From Xanthobacter dioxanivorans (GTDB lineage: Bacteria; Pseudomonadota; Alphaproteobacteria; Rhizobiales; Xanthobacteraceae): a DNA stretch of 64,000 bases. The first letter of the stretch is position 1, and every line of letters starts with the position of its first letter. The stretch lies in contig NZ_CP063362.1 of assembly GCF_016807805.1 (NCBI RefSeq), forward strand, positions 1,426,001-1,490,000, read 5' to 3'. The position numbers and the translations under genes are program-made. The notes under the pieces are model-generated. The model saw only the letters and a list, made by a program, of their open reading frames with translations, did no database searches and was not told the origin of the DNA. Positions 42,995 through 56,286 of this stretch are shown in pieces.

Positions 42995-43687
42995 TCACGC
43001 CGCCGCGGCGGCCCCGGTGGCGGCCGCGATCTCGCGCTTCATGGCGGCGATGGTCGCGGCATAGTCCCTGGCACCGAAAATGGCGCTGCCGGCGACGAAC
43101 GTGTCCGCCCCCGCCGCCGCGATGGCGCCGATATTGTCCACCTTCACCCCCCCGTCCACCTCCAGGCGGATGTCGCGGCCAGAGGCCTCGATGCGGGTGC
43201 GGATGGCCTTGAGCTTGTCGAGGGCGCCGGGAATGAAGGCCTGCCCGCCGAAACCGGGGTTCACCGACATGACCAGCACCAGGTCCAGGTGCTCCAGCGT
43301 GTAGTCGAGCACCGAGAGCGGCGTCGCCGGGTTGAGCACCAGGCCCGCCTTCACCCCCTTGGAGCGGATGAGCTGGAGCGAGCGGTCCACGTGCTCGCTC
43401 GCCTCCGGATGGAAGGAGATGAGATCGGCGCCGGCGCCCGAGAAGGCCTCGATCATCCCGTCCACCGGCTTCACCATCAGGTGCACGTCCACGAAGGCCT
43501 GGGTGACCTTGCGCAGGGACTGGAGCACCAGCGGGCCGATGGTGAGGTTGGGGACGTAATGGTTGTCCATCACGTCGAAATGGATCCACTCGGCCCCGCC
43601 CGAAAGCACCGCCTCCACCTCGGCGCCGAGCCGGGTGAAATCGGCCGACAGGATCGACGGGGCGATGATGGGATGGGCGCGGGCCAT
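42995..43687 (-). CDS. cbbE: Ribulose-phosphate 3-epimerase
   Basis: A 230-residue TIM-barrel enzyme that interconverts ribulose 5-phosphate and xylulose 5-phosphate in the Calvin and pentose phosphate pathways. Signature segments are [34 protein letters not shown] (metal-binding His and Asp), [13 protein letters not shown] and [17 protein letters not shown] precedes the ATG. It is the last gene of the cbb operon seen here, separated from cbbA by a 271-base gap that holds an intergenic repeat. Confidence 0.96.
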   Translation of the reverse strand: MARAHPIIAPSILSADFTRLGAEVEAVLSGGAEWIHFDVMDNHYVPNLTIGPLVLQSLRKVTQAFVDVHLMVKPVDGMIEAFSGAGADLISFHPEASEHVDRSLQLIRSKGVKAGLVLNPATPLSVLDYTLEHLDLVLVMSVNPGFGGQAFIPGALDKLKAIRTRIEASGRDIRLEVDGGVKVDNIGAIAAAGADTFVAGSAIFGARDYAATIAAMKREIAAATGAAAAA

Positions 43688-43726
43688 GGGGATCTCCTCA
43701 ACGTCTGGATGGGACGGGGCGGTGTC

Positions 43727-43891
43727 TTGCCCCGGCCGACTGGAGCGTCAGCGGAAGGAGAGCCGGGGCCCAGCGCAAGCGTGCGCCGCAGGCGGCTCCC
43801 TTCATGACCGTCGCAGAAAGAGCCTGCTGCGCAGGACCTTTCCCTGGCCCCCGGATCGGCGCTCCAGCAGCGCTGTCGCTGGTCCGGGGAA
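43727..43891 (+). repeat. Intergenic palindromic repeat, copy 1 (between cbbA and cbbE)
   Basis: The left arm 43727-43778 contains CCCCGGCCGACTGGAGCGTC and GGAGAGCCGGGGCCCAGCG. The right arm, about 43839-43891, is an imperfect inverted copy (CCTGGCCCCCGGATCGGCGC...). The same left arm recurs at 57174 and, inverted, at 45061. It lies in the mRNA between two Calvin cycle genes and could fold as a long stem. Confidence 0.78.
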
Positions 43892-43958
43892 GAAGGCGGC
43901 CGAGCCGCCTCGCGCACTTCTATACGTCACGGCGCCGCGTTGGCACCAGCGGACGTCC

Positions 43959-45023
43959 TCAATGCACCACCTGCTTGAGCTCCCCGCTCGCATAGCGCTT
44001 CGCCATGTCGTCCAGCTCGATGGGGCGGATCTTCTCGGCCTTGCCGGCGGAGCCGAAGGCCTCGAAGCGATTGATGCACACTTTCTTGGCCTCTTCCATG
44101 GCGGCGGTGAGGAACTTGCGCGGGTCGAACTCCGACCGGTTCTTCGCCCCCACCCGGCGGAAGGCGGCGGTCATGGCGAGGCGGATGTCGGTATCGATGT
44201 TCACCTTGCGCACGCCATAGCGGATGCCTTCCTGGATCTCCTCCACCGGCACGCCGTAGGTCTCCTTGATGTCGCCCCCATAGGTGCGGATCTCCTCCAG
44301 CAGCTCCTGCGGCACCGAGGAGGAGCCGTGCATCACCAGGTGGGTGGTGGGGATGCGCTGGTGGATGGCCTTGATGCGGTCGATGGCGAGGATGTCGCCG
44401 GTGGGCTTGCGGGTGAACTTGTAGGCGCCGTGCGAGGTGCCGATGGCGATGGCCAGCGCGTCGCACTGGGTCGCCTTCACGAACTCAGCCGCCTCGTCCG
44501 GATCGGTGAGCAGCTTGTCGTGGTCGAGGGCCCCTTCGGCGCCGTGGCCGTCCTCGGCCTCCCCCTTGCCGGTCTCCAGCGAGCCGAGGCAGCCGAGCTC
44601 GCCTTCCACCGAGACGCCCACCGCGTGCGCCAGCTCCACCACCCTGGCGGTGACGGCGGTGTTGTAATCATAGTCGGCCGGCGTCTTGCCGTCCTCCTTC
44701 AGGGAGCCGTCCATCATCACCGAGGAAAAGCCGGACTTGATGGCGCCCATGCACACGGCGGGCGAGGCGCCGTGGTCCTGGTGCATCACCACCGGGATTT
44801 CCGGATAGGCCTCCACCGCCGCGGCGATGAGGTGGCGCAGGAACGGCTCGCCGGCATATTTGCGCGCGCCGGCCGACCCCTGGAGGATCACCGGCGAGGA
44901 CGTGGCGCGGGCCGCGTCCATGATCGCCTTCACCTGCTCCATGTTGTTCACGTTGAAGGCCGGCAGGCCGTAGGAAAGCTCCGCCGCGTGGTCGAGCAGC
45001 TGGCGCATGGAAACGAGGGCCAT
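43959..45023 (-). CDS. cbbA: Fructose/sedoheptulose-bisphosphate aldolase, class II
   Basis: A 354-residue zinc-dependent aldolase. Signature stretches are [11 protein letters not shown] (zinc His), [39 protein letters not shown] and [11 protein letters not shown] (further zinc His residues), and [15 protein letters not shown]. In the Calvin cycle it joins triose phosphates with each other or with erythrose 4-phosphate. The ATG at 45023 has AAGGAGAGG upstream; a start seven codons earlier is not supported. It lies between cbbT and cbbE with repeat elements on both sides. Confidence 0.97.
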   Translation of the reverse strand: MALVSMRQLLDHAAELSYGLPAFNVNNMEQVKAIMDAARATSSPVILQGSAGARKYAGEPFLRHLIAAAVEAYPEIPVVMHQDHGASPAVCMGAIKSGFSSVMMDGSLKEDGKTPADYDYNTAVTARVVELAHAVGVSVEGELGCLGSLETGKGEAEDGHGAEGALDHDKLLTDPDEAAEFVKATQCDALAIAIGTSHGAYKFTRKPTGDILAIDRIKAIHQRIPTTHLVMHGSSSVPQELLEEIRTYGGDIKETYGVPVEEIQEGIRYGVRKVNIDTDIRLAMTAAFRRVGAKNRSEFDPRKFLTAAMEEAKKVCINRFEAFGSAGKAEKIRPIELDDMAKRYASGELKQVVH

Positions 45024-45060
45024 CGTCCTCTCCTTGTGGGTCAAATCCTGATGTCTGTGT

Positions 45061-45233
45061 TCCCCGGCCCGGCGACGGCGGAGCCGGAGCGCCGGGCCGG
45101 GGCCCAGCGCAAAGCGTCTGCGCTGCAGTCATGACCGGCGGCGGAAACCGCGGATGCCGCCTTCGGCGTACCTTTGCGCTGGATCCCGGCTCTCCTTCCA
45201 CGTCGCTTGCGCTCCGTTTCAGTCGGCCGGGAT
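45061..45233 (-). repeat. Intergenic palindromic repeat, copy 2, inverted (between cbbT and cbbA)
   Basis: Read on the minus strand, the right part of this gap begins ATCCCGGCCGACTGAAACGG and continues to GGAAGGAGAGCCGGGATCC and CAGCGCAAAG, matching the left arm of the copies at 43727 and 57174. The opposite arm starts TCCCCGGCCCGGCG at 45061. The copy is therefore in the opposite orientation to the other two. Confidence 0.75.
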
Positions 45234-45241
45234 GCAAACCT

Positions 45242-47311
<2,070 letters not shown>

Positions 47312-47416
47312 GGCACTTCTCCCTTCTCGGCAGAGTTTCCGCCCGGTCGGGGCGGCTCTCGCCATCGGTTCATTCCCGGTCGTCCTGCCCGCCCCGGGGC
47401 CCCCGCAGGCACAGGC

Positions 47417-47514
47417 GGGGGGAGGGCGGCAGCCACGCGTCCGAAGGGCCCGGGCTGAGGCGCCCAAGGACGTGCCGCCCTCCCCCCTTGCCCCTCCCCC
47501 GGCGCGGGGGAGGG
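47417..47514. repeat. Large intra-operon hairpin region between cbbP and cbbT
   Basis: A perfect 15-base inverted repeat pairs 47417-47431 (GGGGGGAGGGCGGCA) with 47473-47487 (TGCCGCCCTCCCCCC). Directly beside it is a 9-bp hairpin, 47492-47500 (CCCTCCCCC) with 47506-47514 (GGGGGAGGG). The 240-base gap between cbbP and cbbT contains no gene. These structures could affect mRNA stability or read-through inside the cbb operon. Confidence 0.75.
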
Positions 47515-47551
47515 AACCTCTTGTGCCCGCCGCAACGGGAGACCTCGTGCC

Positions 47552-48427
47552 TCAGCCGGCGCGGCGCTTCCTGTCCATCAGCTTCATGATGAGCGGCGTC
47601 AGCAGGAGCTGCATGGCGAGGTCCTGCTTGTTGCCCGGGATGACGATGGAATTCGCCCGCGACATGAAGCTGTTGTGGATCATCGACAGCAGGTAGGGAA
47701 AATCGATGCCGTGCGGGTCGCGGAAGCGGATCACCACCATCGACTCGTCCGGCGTCGGGATCCAGCGGGCGGCGAACGGGTTGGAGGTGTCCACCGTCGG
47801 CACGCGCTGGAAGTTGATGTCGGTCTCGGTGAATTGCGGGCAGATGTAGCGCACGTAATCGGGCATGCGCCGCAGGATCGTGTCGGTCACGTCTTCCGTG
47901 GAATAGCCGCGGGTGGACTTGTCGCGATGGATCTTCTGGATCCATTCGAGGTTGATCACCGGCACCACGCCGATCTTCAGGTCGGCATAGCGGGCGAGGT
48001 TGAGGTCGTCCGCCACCACCGCGCCGTGCAGGCCCTCGTAGAAGAGCAGGTCGGTGCCGCCTTCCACGTCTTCCCAGCCGGTGAAGCGGCCGGGCTCGGT
48101 GCCGTAGCACTTGGCCTCGTCGGCATCATGGACATAGTGGCGGAAGCGGCCGGAACCGGTCGAGCCATAGTCCTTGAACAGGCTTTCCAGCTCGCCCAGG
48201 AGGTTGGTGTCCGGCGAGAAATGGCTGAAATGGCGGTTGCCCTTGGCGCCCTCGGCGGCCATCAGCTCGCGCATCTCGTAGCGGTCGTAGCGGTGGAAGG
48301 CGTCGCCCTCCACATAGGCGGCCTTCACCCCCTCGCGGCGGAAGATCTGGTCGAAGGTGCGCTTCACGGACGTGGTCCCGGCCCCCGACGACCCGGTGAC
48401 GACGATGATGGGATGCTTGATGGACAT
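47552..48427 (-). CDS. cbbP: Phosphoribulokinase
   Basis: A 291-residue class I bacterial phosphoribulokinase, which makes ribulose 1,5-bisphosphate from ribulose 5-phosphate and ATP. The P-loop is VVTGSSGAGTTSVKRTF (residues about 9-25). It is followed by EGDAFHRYDRYEM, HFSPDTNLLGELE and the conserved EGLHG segment, in the usual order for the proteobacterial octameric enzyme. It starts at ATG 48427, 22 bases after cbbF. Together with RuBisCO it is diagnostic of a Calvin cycle. Confidence 0.97.
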   Translation of the reverse strand: MSIKHPIIVVTGSSGAGTTSVKRTFDQIFRREGVKAAYVEGDAFHRYDRYEMRELMAAEGAKGNRHFSHFSPDTNLLGELESLFKDYGSTGSGRFRHYVHDADEAKCYGTEPGRFTGWEDVEGGTDLLFYEGLHGAVVADDLNLARYADLKIGVVPVINLEWIQKIHRDKSTRGYSTEDVTDTILRRMPDYVRYICPQFTETDINFQRVPTVDTSNPFAARWIPTPDESMVVIRFRDPHGIDFPYLLSMIHNSFMSRANSIVIPGNKQDLAMQLLLTPLIMKLMDRKRRAG

Positions 48428-48449
48428 AGGCGTTGGCCTTCGGTCGGGG

Positions 48450-49510
48450 TCAGATGAACAGGCCGCGCCGCGCGAACAGCGGCGAGCGCTCGCCGTGGCC
48501 GGCGGGCTCGAGGTGATAGCGGGCGACCCGCGCCACCTCGTCGCGCGAGCCGAAGACGAACGGCACGCGCTGATGCAGGCTGGTGGCGCAGAGGTCGAGG
48601 ATGGCCCCCCGCCCGTCGATGGCCGTGCCCTGGGCCTGCTCCATCAGGAAGGCCACCGGAAAGCCTCGTAGAGCAGGCGCAGGCGGCCGTGGGTGTAGCC
48701 CTTCCGCCCGTCGCCGGGATAAAGATAGATGCCGCCGCGCTGGAAGATGCGGTGCGCGTCGGCCACCATGGAGGCCACCCAGCGCATGTTGAAGTCGCGC
48801 TCGCGCGGGCCCTTCCGGCCGGCGAGGCAGTCATCCACATAGGCGCGGACGGGGTCGTCCCAGTGGTGGTAGTTCGACATGTTGATGGCGAACTCGGCCG
48901 CCCCTTCCTTCACCTTCACGTCGGCATTCACGAGGCGGAACGTGTCGGTGCGATCGAGGGCGAAATGCCAGGTGCCGGCACCCACGGTGAGCATCAGCGC
49001 CGTGTGCGGACCATAGACCACGTAGCCGGCGGCGAGCATGTCGCGCCCGTTCTGCAGGAAGGCGGCCACCTCGCCCGCGGCCGATCCGTCCCGGCGCGGG
49101 AAGACGGCGAAGATGGTGCCCACCGAGATGCAGGTGTCGATGTTGGACGAGCCGTCCAGCGGATCGATGGCCACCAGCAGCGGCGCGTCCGCGTCGAGCA
49201 GCACCGGCGCGTCGTTCTCCTCCGAGGCCACAGCGGCCACCGGGGCCTGCCTCAGGGCGTCGATGACCATGTCGTTGGAGATGATGTCGAGCGCCTTCTG
49301 CCCCTCCCCGGCCTCGCCCGACGACAGCGTGCGGGCGAAATCGCCGGCGAGCGGACCCTCGGCGATGCGCCGGGCGAGCTGGGTCGCGCCGACGGCAAGA
49401 GCCGCGAGGGTCGTGGCGACATCGCGGCGGCGCGCGTCCTCCCCCGCCCATTCCTCGAGGGCGCAGGCAAGTGTGATTCCCGGTGCGGCGCGATGATCGG
49501 CGGTGGGCAT
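48450..49510 (-). pseudogene. cbbF: Fructose-1,6-bisphosphatase, interrupted by a one-base frameshift
   Basis: The first frame (49510 down to 48644) encodes the bulk of a class I FBPase: [11 protein letters not shown], the metal/active-site motif [12 protein letters not shown], and [17 protein letters not shown]. It then ends abruptly in FRWPS. The second frame (48656 to 48450) supplies the missing C-terminus, [16 protein letters not shown] and [17 protein letters not shown]. Restoring one C on the coding strand (the GG at 48658-48659 should be GGG) joins them as [13 protein letters not shown] and gives 353 residues, the family length. An active Calvin operon needs this enzyme, so an assembly error is the better explanation. 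ATG 49510 has GGGAGACG upstream. Confidence 0.9.
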
Positions 49511-49587
49511 GGCGGTCGTCTCCCTGAGGGTCTTCTCCGCGCGACCCGTTCGGCGGGTCGTCATCGGCGTTTTTGGTCCCGCCGCCT

Positions 49588-50541
49588 CTACGCGTTGCGG
49601 GGCTTGTAGTCGGGGGCGTCGATGCCCCCGGAGAACACACGGCTGGCGCGCACGTCGCCTTCGGTGATGGTCGAAAGCGCGGCGCGGTCGGCAAGGCCCC
49701 CTTGCTCGAACAGGCGCAGCGACAGGCGCAGGCGCATGCGGTCGAGGGCGTTGCGGATGGACCGCGCATTGGCGAAATTGGGCTGCGCGCGGCGCTTGGT
49801 GACATATTCCTCCAGCGCCACCTCGGCCTCGGGACTGAAGGTGTAATCCGCCGCCTGCGCCATGGTCCTGGCGATCTGCACCAGCTCGGCGTCCTCGTAG
49901 TCGGGGAAGTCGATGTGGTGAGCGATGCGCGAGCGGAAGCCGGGATTGCTCTCGAAGAAGCGGTCCATGCGGTCCTTGTAGCCGGCCAGGATCACGACGA
50001 GATCGTCCCGCTGGTTCTCCATCACCTGGAGCAGGATCTCGATGGCTTCCTGTCCGTAATCCCGCTCGTTCTCGGGCCGGTACAGATAATAAGCCTCGTC
50101 TATGAAAAGGACCCCGCCCATGGCCTTCTTGAGAATCTCTTTGGTCTTCGGTGCCGTGTGGCCGATATACTGCCCCACCAGGTCATCCCGCGTCACCGAG
50201 ACAAGATGACCCCGGCGCACATATCCCAGCCGGTGGAGGATCTGCGCCATCTTGAGGGCGACGGTGGTCTTGCCGGTGCCGGGATTGCCGGTGAACGCCA
50301 TATGCAGGGTCGGCGCGCCGGAGGTCAGGCCCAGGCTCTCGCGGGCGCGGCCGATGACCAGGTGCGCGGCGATCTCGCGGATGCGGCGCTTGACCGGCTT
50401 CAGGCCGATGAGGTCGGCCTCCAGCTCGGCCAGGAATTCAGGGACTTCGCTCTCGGTGAAGAGAGCGCCGAGGTCGAGTCCGCCCGCTGCTGCCTTTGCC
50501 GGCAACGCGGCGGACGGTGCGGAAAAGGCGACATCGAGCAT
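49588..50541 (-). CDS. cbbX: RuBisCO activase CbbX (AAA+ ATPase)
   Basis: A 317-residue AAA+ protein that remodels inhibited red-type RuBisCO, releasing tightly bound sugar phosphates. Visible motifs are Walker [18 protein letters not shown], pore loop [14 protein letters not shown], Walker [14 protein letters not shown], sensor 1 [12 protein letters not shown] and an arginine-finger region [15 protein letters not shown]. It follows cbbS and precedes cbbF, the usual place in form IC operons. Activity in the family is stimulated by ribulose bisphosphate. Confidence 0.97.
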   Translation of the reverse strand: MLDVAFSAPSAALPAKAAAGGLDLGALFTESEVPEFLAELEADLIGLKPVKRRIREIAAHLVIGRARESLGLTSGAPTLHMAFTGNPGTGKTTVALKMAQILHRLGYVRRGHLVSVTRDDLVGQYIGHTAPKTKEILKKAMGGVLFIDEAYYLYRPENERDYGQEAIEILLQVMENQRDDLVVILAGYKDRMDRFFESNPGFRSRIAHHIDFPDYEDAELVQIARTMAQAADYTFSPEAEVALEEYVTKRRAQPNFANARSIRNALDRMRLRLSLRLFEQGGLADRAALSTITEGDVRASRVFSGGIDAPDYKPRNA

Positions 50542-50611
50542 GACTCGAACCTCGGCGTTAAGTGGCGCGGTGGGAACGTCCGCGCTGGTGAAGCTTGGGC
50601 AAGGGGGCCGG

Positions 50612-51013
50612 TCAGCCGGCGGCGTACTGCCGGTGCTGGAGGGCGTAGCGCTGGGTGCGGCCGGGGCCTTCGGTGCGCTCCAGGCGGAAGCCGTCCTCGA
50701 CGGCCGGTCGCTGGACGATGAAGGACAGGCGTACGGTCTCCCAGCCGCGGGTGGAATCGAAGGCGTTCACCCGCACATAGAGCCCGGGATTGGCGCTCCG
50801 GCAGGCTTCGACCTCGCCGTAGACGCCGGCGGAGTCGCGCAGGTCGAACATGGGCGGGCCCCACATTTCCCAGTAGGTGTTCCGGGGGTGCGGGTCGTCC
50901 GTGTATTCCACCGAGACCGCCCAGCCCTGATCCAACGCATACTGGATCTGGGCCTTGACCTGGGTCGGGGTGAGGTCCGGCAGAAAGGAGAAGGTGCCCT
51001 GGGTGATGCGCAT
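50612..51013 (-). CDS. cbbS: RuBisCO small subunit (form IC)
   Basis: A 133-residue small subunit with the red-type start [15 protein letters not shown]. It has the family blocks [19 protein letters not shown] and [14 protein letters not shown], and the extended C-terminal beta-hairpin of form IC/ID proteins. It caps the L8S8 holoenzyme. GGAGGACACC precedes the ATG, which is 11 bases after the cbbL stop. Confidence 0.98.
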   Translation of the reverse strand: MRITQGTFSFLPDLTPTQVKAQIQYALDQGWAVSVEYTDDPHPRNTYWEMWGPPMFDLRDSAGVYGEVEACRSANPGLYVRVNAFDSTRGWETVRLSFIVQRPAVEDGFRLERTEGPGRTQRYALQHRQYAAG

Positions 51014-51024
51014 GGTGTCCTCCT

Positions 51025-52586
<1,562 letters not shown>

Positions 52587-53582
52587 GTGGCTCACCACTG
52601 GACCCTCAAGCAGCTGCGGCTCGTGGCCCTCGCCGCCGCCTCCGGCTCCTACGCCAAAGCCGCGCAGGACATGGGTTTGAGCCCGCCCGCGGTGACCGCG
52701 CAGATGAAGGCGCTGGAGGAAGATCTGGGGGTCCCGGTGTTCGAGCGGGCCGACGGCCGCCTGCGACCGACCGCCGCTGGCAAGGAGCTGCTCGCCGCCC
52801 AGCAGCGCATCGCCAATGCCCTCGTGGAGGCGGAGCGGGCCATCGCGGCCCTGAAAAGCCCGGAGGCCGGCTCGGTGGTCGTGGGGGTCGTCTCCACGGC
52901 GAAGTATTTCGCGCCCATGGCCCTCGCCGCCTTCCGCAAGCGCCGGCCCGAGATCGAGCTGAAGCTGATGATCGGCAACCGCGAGGACATCATCGGCGGC
53001 CTCGTCAGCCTCGATCTCGACCTCGCCGTCATGGGCCGCCCGCCGCCGGACCTGGAGGCGCAGACCCAGGTGATCGGCGACCACCCGCACGTGATCATCG
53101 CCCCGCCGGCGCACCGCCTCATCGGCTGCCGCCTCGATCCGGCGGACCTGGCGAAGGAGCCCTTCCTGGTGCGCGAGCCGGGCTCGGGTACGCGCATCCT
53201 GATGGAACGGGTATTCGGGGAGGCCGGCGTGCCGCAGCCCCCCATCGCCATGGAGATCGGCTCCAACGAGACCATCAAGCAGGCGGTGATGGCCGGCCTC
53301 GGGCTGAGCTTCATCTCCGCCCACACGGTGGCCGCCGAGGTGGCGGACGGGCGGCTGGAGGTGCTGGACGTGGCCGGGCTGCCGGCGGTGCGGCAATGGC
53401 TCGTGGTGCGGGCGCGGGACAAGCGCCTGCTGCCGGCGGGGCTCGCCCTCCAGGATTTCCTGGCGCGGGAGGGCGGCAGCTTCCTGCCGAAGATGCCGGC
53501 CGGCGAAGGCGGAAGGTGCTTCCTGCCCCCGCCGTCGCCGGCCTCGTCCGGGGGATCCGCCGGGCCGAAGCGCCGGCGGTAG
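52587..53582 (+). CDS. cbbR: LysR-type regulator CbbR of the Calvin cycle operon
   Basis: A 331-residue LysR protein. It has the helix-turn-helix WTLKQLRLVALAAASGSYAKAAQDMGLSPPAVTAQMKALEEDLG, and an effector domain with GVVSTAKYFAPMALAAF, the conserved EPGSGTR loop and SNETIKQAVMAGLGLSFIS. It is divergent from cbbL. CbbR proteins sense NADPH or Calvin cycle metabolites and activate cbb genes. I start it at GTG 52587 (MAHHWTLKQL), because the dyad TTCAGG-AAA-CCTGAA ends right before it and an operator inside the coding region would be odd. TTG 52551 and GTG 52560 are in frame. The last ~25 residues are a low-complexity extension. Confidence 0.94.
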   Translation: MAHHWTLKQLRLVALAAASGSYAKAAQDMGLSPPAVTAQMKALEEDLGVPVFERADGRLRPTAAGKELLAAQQRIANALVEAERAIAALKSPEAGSVVVGVVSTAKYFAPMALAAFRKRRPEIELKLMIGNREDIIGGLVSLDLDLAVMGRPPPDLEAQTQVIGDHPHVIIAPPAHRLIGCRLDPADLAKEPFLVREPGSGTRILMERVFGEAGVPQPPIAMEIGSNETIKQAVMAGLGLSFISAHTVAAEVADGRLEVLDVAGLPAVRQWLVVRARDKRLLPAGLALQDFLAREGGSFLPKMPAGEGGRCFLPPPSPASSGGSAGPKRRR

Positions 53583-53615
53583 GGCGCGCGTTCCCGCGCC
53601 GTCCGCTGCGCCGCG

Positions 53616-54434
53616 TCAGCCGGCGATGGCGCGGCCATCCGGCCCGAAGAAGGGAAAAGGCCCTGGAAATGCGCCGATGAAGCTCCTGTGCGTCACCAGC
53701 CGCCCCTCCGCGAACCGGTGCAGCGACAGGCTCGGCGGCTCCATGTGGAAGGTGGGCGGGGCTGCGGGATCGAGGGCGAGGCTCACGGAATGGGCGGGCG
53801 CCGGCGCGATGGTGGCCGCAAGCCCGGCGAAGGTGGTCGTCACCGCCCGGTGCACATGGCCGCAGGTGTAGGCCAGCACCTGCGGATGGCGTCGCAGCAC
53901 CGCCTCCAGCGCCGCCGCGTCGAAGAGGTTCTGCACATCCATGTGGCGGATGCCGGTGAGGAAGGGCGGATGATGGGCGCACACCAGCGCAGGCGTGCCC
54001 GGCGCCGCGCCCAGCGCCCGGTCGAGGAAGTCGAGCCCCTCCGCCCCGAGCGTGCCGTGCGGACGGCCATGGACGGTGGAATCCAGCATCACGATGCGGA
54101 GCGGAAGATCCTCGACCACATAGTTCACCCGGCCGCCCGCGCAGCGGCCGGCGATCTCGGGAAAGGCGGCGAGGAGGCCGGCCGAGCTGTCGTGGTTGCC
54201 GGGAATGGGGAAGACCGGCATGGGCAGCGCCGCCGTGATCTGCCGGAAGCGGGCATGCTCCTGCGGGTCGTCGAAATCGGTGAGGTCGCCGGTGACGATG
54301 ACCGCATCCGGCCGCGGATCGAGCGCCAGCAGGTGCGCCACGGCGGCTTCGAGGAAAATGGCGGTGTCCACCACGCCATAAGCCAGGCTGCCGGGGCGGC
54401 GGATGTGGGTGTCGGTGAGCTGGGCGATGAGCAT
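53616..54434 (-). CDS. Metallophosphoesterase (CpdA-like phosphodiesterase)
   Basis: A 272-residue calcineurin-like phosphoesterase with the full set of metal motifs: AQLTDTHIR (DxH), VIVTGDLTDF (GDxxD), PIPGNHDS (GNHD), VCAHHPP (H) and TCGHVHR (GHxH). Such enzymes cleave phosphodiesters, including cyclic AMP or glycerophosphodiesters. It ends the ABC transporter operon (4 bases after the ATPase), which suggests that the imported compound is a phosphodiester and that this enzyme processes it in the cytoplasm; that is inference. Converges with cbbR. Confidence 0.9.
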   Translation of the reverse strand: MLIAQLTDTHIRRPGSLAYGVVDTAIFLEAAVAHLLALDPRPDAVIVTGDLTDFDDPQEHARFRQITAALPMPVFPIPGNHDSSAGLLAAFPEIAGRCAGGRVNYVVEDLPLRIVMLDSTVHGRPHGTLGAEGLDFLDRALGAAPGTPALVCAHHPPFLTGIRHMDVQNLFDAAALEAVLRRHPQVLAYTCGHVHRAVTTTFAGLAATIAPAPAHSVSLALDPAAPPTFHMEPPSLSLHRFAEGRLVTHRSFIGAFPGPFPFFGPDGRAIAG

Positions 54435-54438
54435 GGGG

Positions 54439-55479
54439 TCAGACCAGCGCTATGCGGGCGGGATCAAGGATAAGACCCACCGCCGCCCCGGGGGCGAGGA
54501 GCATGTCGGCGGGCGCCTCGGCGACGATGCGGACGCCGCCCGTGCCGGCGAGGATCACACGCTGGCGCGCGCCCTGGAACTCCACCTGCCGGACCTCGAA
54601 CACCAGCCCGGCTTCAGGCGGCGGGCACAGCCGCGCGGCTTCCGGGCGGAACAGCAGGCGGGCGACGGGCCGGTCCGGCCCCGCGACCGGGACGATGCCC
54701 GCCTCCGTCGCGAACCGGCCGCCCTTCACCGCCCCGTCGAGCCGGTTGGTGATGCCGACGAAATCGGCGACGAAATCATCGGCCGGCTGGAAATAGACCT
54801 CCCGCGGCGTGCCCACCTGGGCGATGGCGCCGTTGCGCATGACCACGATGCGATCCCCCAGCGCCAGCGCCTCCGCCTGGTCGTGGGTGACGTAGACGGC
54901 GGTGATGGCGAGGCGCCGGAGCAAGGCGTCGATCTCGCCGCGCAAATGCTCGCGCAAGGCCGCGTCGAGCGCGGTGAGCGGCTCGTCGAGCAGGATCGCC
55001 CGCGGCCGCACCGCCAGCGCGCGGGCCAGCGCCACCCGCTGGCGCTGGCCGCCGGAGAGCTGGTCGATGCGCCGCTCGGAAAGCTGGCCGATGCGCATCA
55101 TCTCCAGCACGCCGGCCGCCTGCGCCCGCCGCTCCGCCGGGCCGACGCCGCGCACCCTCAGCCCATAGGCCACGTTGTCGACGACGCTCATGTTGGGAAA
55201 CAGGGCATAGGACTGGAACACCATGCCCACGTTGCGCTTCTCGATGGGCAGAGCGGTGACGTCCACCCCGTCGAACAGAATGCGCCCACCGGCATCGGGC
55301 GTCTCCAGCCCGGCGATGAGGCGCAGCAGCGTCGTCTTCCCGCAGCCGGACGGGCCGAGCAGCACCAGCGTCTCCCCCGCCCTCACCTTGAGGTCGAGGG
55401 GGGTGAGCGCGCGGGTGCCGTCGGCGAAGGTCTTGCCGCATCCCGAAACGGTGATGGCGGCGCCGGATGCGGCGGTCAT
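54439..55479 (-). CDS. ABC importer ATPase (PotA/FbpC/PhnT-like)
   Basis: A 346-residue ATP-binding subunit with Walker A LLGPSGCGKTTLLRLIAGL, Q-loop MVFQSYALFPNMSV, signature LSGGQRQRVALARAL, Walker B AILLDEPLTALDA and switch His VYVTHDQAEAL. A C-terminal TOBE domain starts around residue 270. It drives uptake with the two permeases upstream. Its ATG overlaps the permease stop as ATGA (55476-55479). Confidence 0.93.
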   Translation of the reverse strand: MTAASGAAITVSGCGKTFADGTRALTPLDLKVRAGETLVLLGPSGCGKTTLLRLIAGLETPDAGGRILFDGVDVTALPIEKRNVGMVFQSYALFPNMSVVDNVAYGLRVRGVGPAERRAQAAGVLEMMRIGQLSERRIDQLSGGQRQRVALARALAVRPRAILLDEPLTALDAALREHLRGEIDALLRRLAITAVYVTHDQAEALALGDRIVVMRNGAIAQVGTPREVYFQPADDFVADFVGITNRLDGAVKGGRFATEAGIVPVAGPDRPVARLLFRPEAARLCPPPEAGLVFEVRQVEFQGARQRVILAGTGGVRIVAEAPADMLLAPGAAVGLILDPARIALV

Positions 55480-56282
55480 TTCGTCCCTCCCGAGGTTGCG
55501 CGGCCGAACACCTGGAGGGCGACGAGGAGGGGAACGATCATGACGAAGAAGACCAGGGTATAGGCGCTCGCGATCTCGAGGCGCATGGAGGCATAGCTGT
55601 CGGCAAGGCCCACCGGCAGCGTCTTGGTGAGCGGCGTGTGCAGCATCCAGGTGAGGTTGAACTCGCCGATGGAGAGCGTCACCACCATCAGCGCCCCGGC
55701 AAGGATGCCGCCCCGCGCATTGGGCACCACCACATGGAAGAAGCGCTGCAACGGCGAGGCGCCGAGCGAGGCCGCCCCCTCCTCCAGCGTGCGCACGTCG
55801 ACGGCGGCGAGCACCGCCATCACCGCCCGCAGCATGAAGGGCAGCGTGTAGAGCACGTGGCCGGTGAGGATGAAGAGCGGGCTCATGCGGAAGTCGCGGA
55901 AGCCGCCATAGGCCAGGATCAAGGCGAGGGCCAAAGCGAGGCCCGGAATGGCGACGGGCAGCGTCACCACCTCCTCCACCAGGCGCGACAGGCGCGAGGG
56001 CCGCCGCGCCAGCGCCCAGGCGGCGGGCACGCCGAGCAGCAGCGTCACCCCCAGCGTCCCGAGGGCGATGGCGATGGAGAGCGCAATGGTGCCGGAATAG
56101 AGATTCAGCACCTCGCCGATCCAGTTCAGCGTCAGGCCGGAGGAGGGCCCGCGGAAATAGCTCACCGTGAATCCGGCGAGAATGGACGCCCCCGCCGGCA
56201 CCATCAGGAAAGCGCACGCCAGGAGGGTGACGAGCAGCTGGAAGGCGAAGGTGAGGCGGTGGGGCGGAAGGCCGGATCTCAT
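55476..56282 (-). CDS. ABC importer permease 2
   Basis: A 268-residue membrane protein with six predicted helices and the permease coupling (EAA) loop, here EEGAASLGASPLQRFFHVVVPNARGGI. It belongs to the type I importer permeases of the polyamine/iron/phosphonate group. It overlaps the ATPase gene by 4 bases and starts 4 bases after the first permease. Confidence 0.9.
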   Translation of the reverse strand: MRSGLPPHRLTFAFQLLVTLLACAFLMVPAGASILAGFTVSYFRGPSSGLTLNWIGEVLNLYSGTIALSIAIALGTLGVTLLLGVPAAWALARRPSRLSRLVEEVVTLPVAIPGLALALALILAYGGFRDFRMSPLFILTGHVLYTLPFMLRAVMAVLAAVDVRTLEEGAASLGASPLQRFFHVVVPNARGGILAGALMVVTLSIGEFNLTWMLHTPLTKTLPVGLADSYASMRLEIASAYTLVFFVMIVPLLVALQVFGRATSGGTK

Positions 56283-56286
56283 GGCA

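Noticed and set aside
43570..43917. Open frames inside the intergenic repeats
   Set aside because: Similar peptides appear at all three repeat copies only because the DNA repeats; there are no conserved starts and the arms form inverted repeats.
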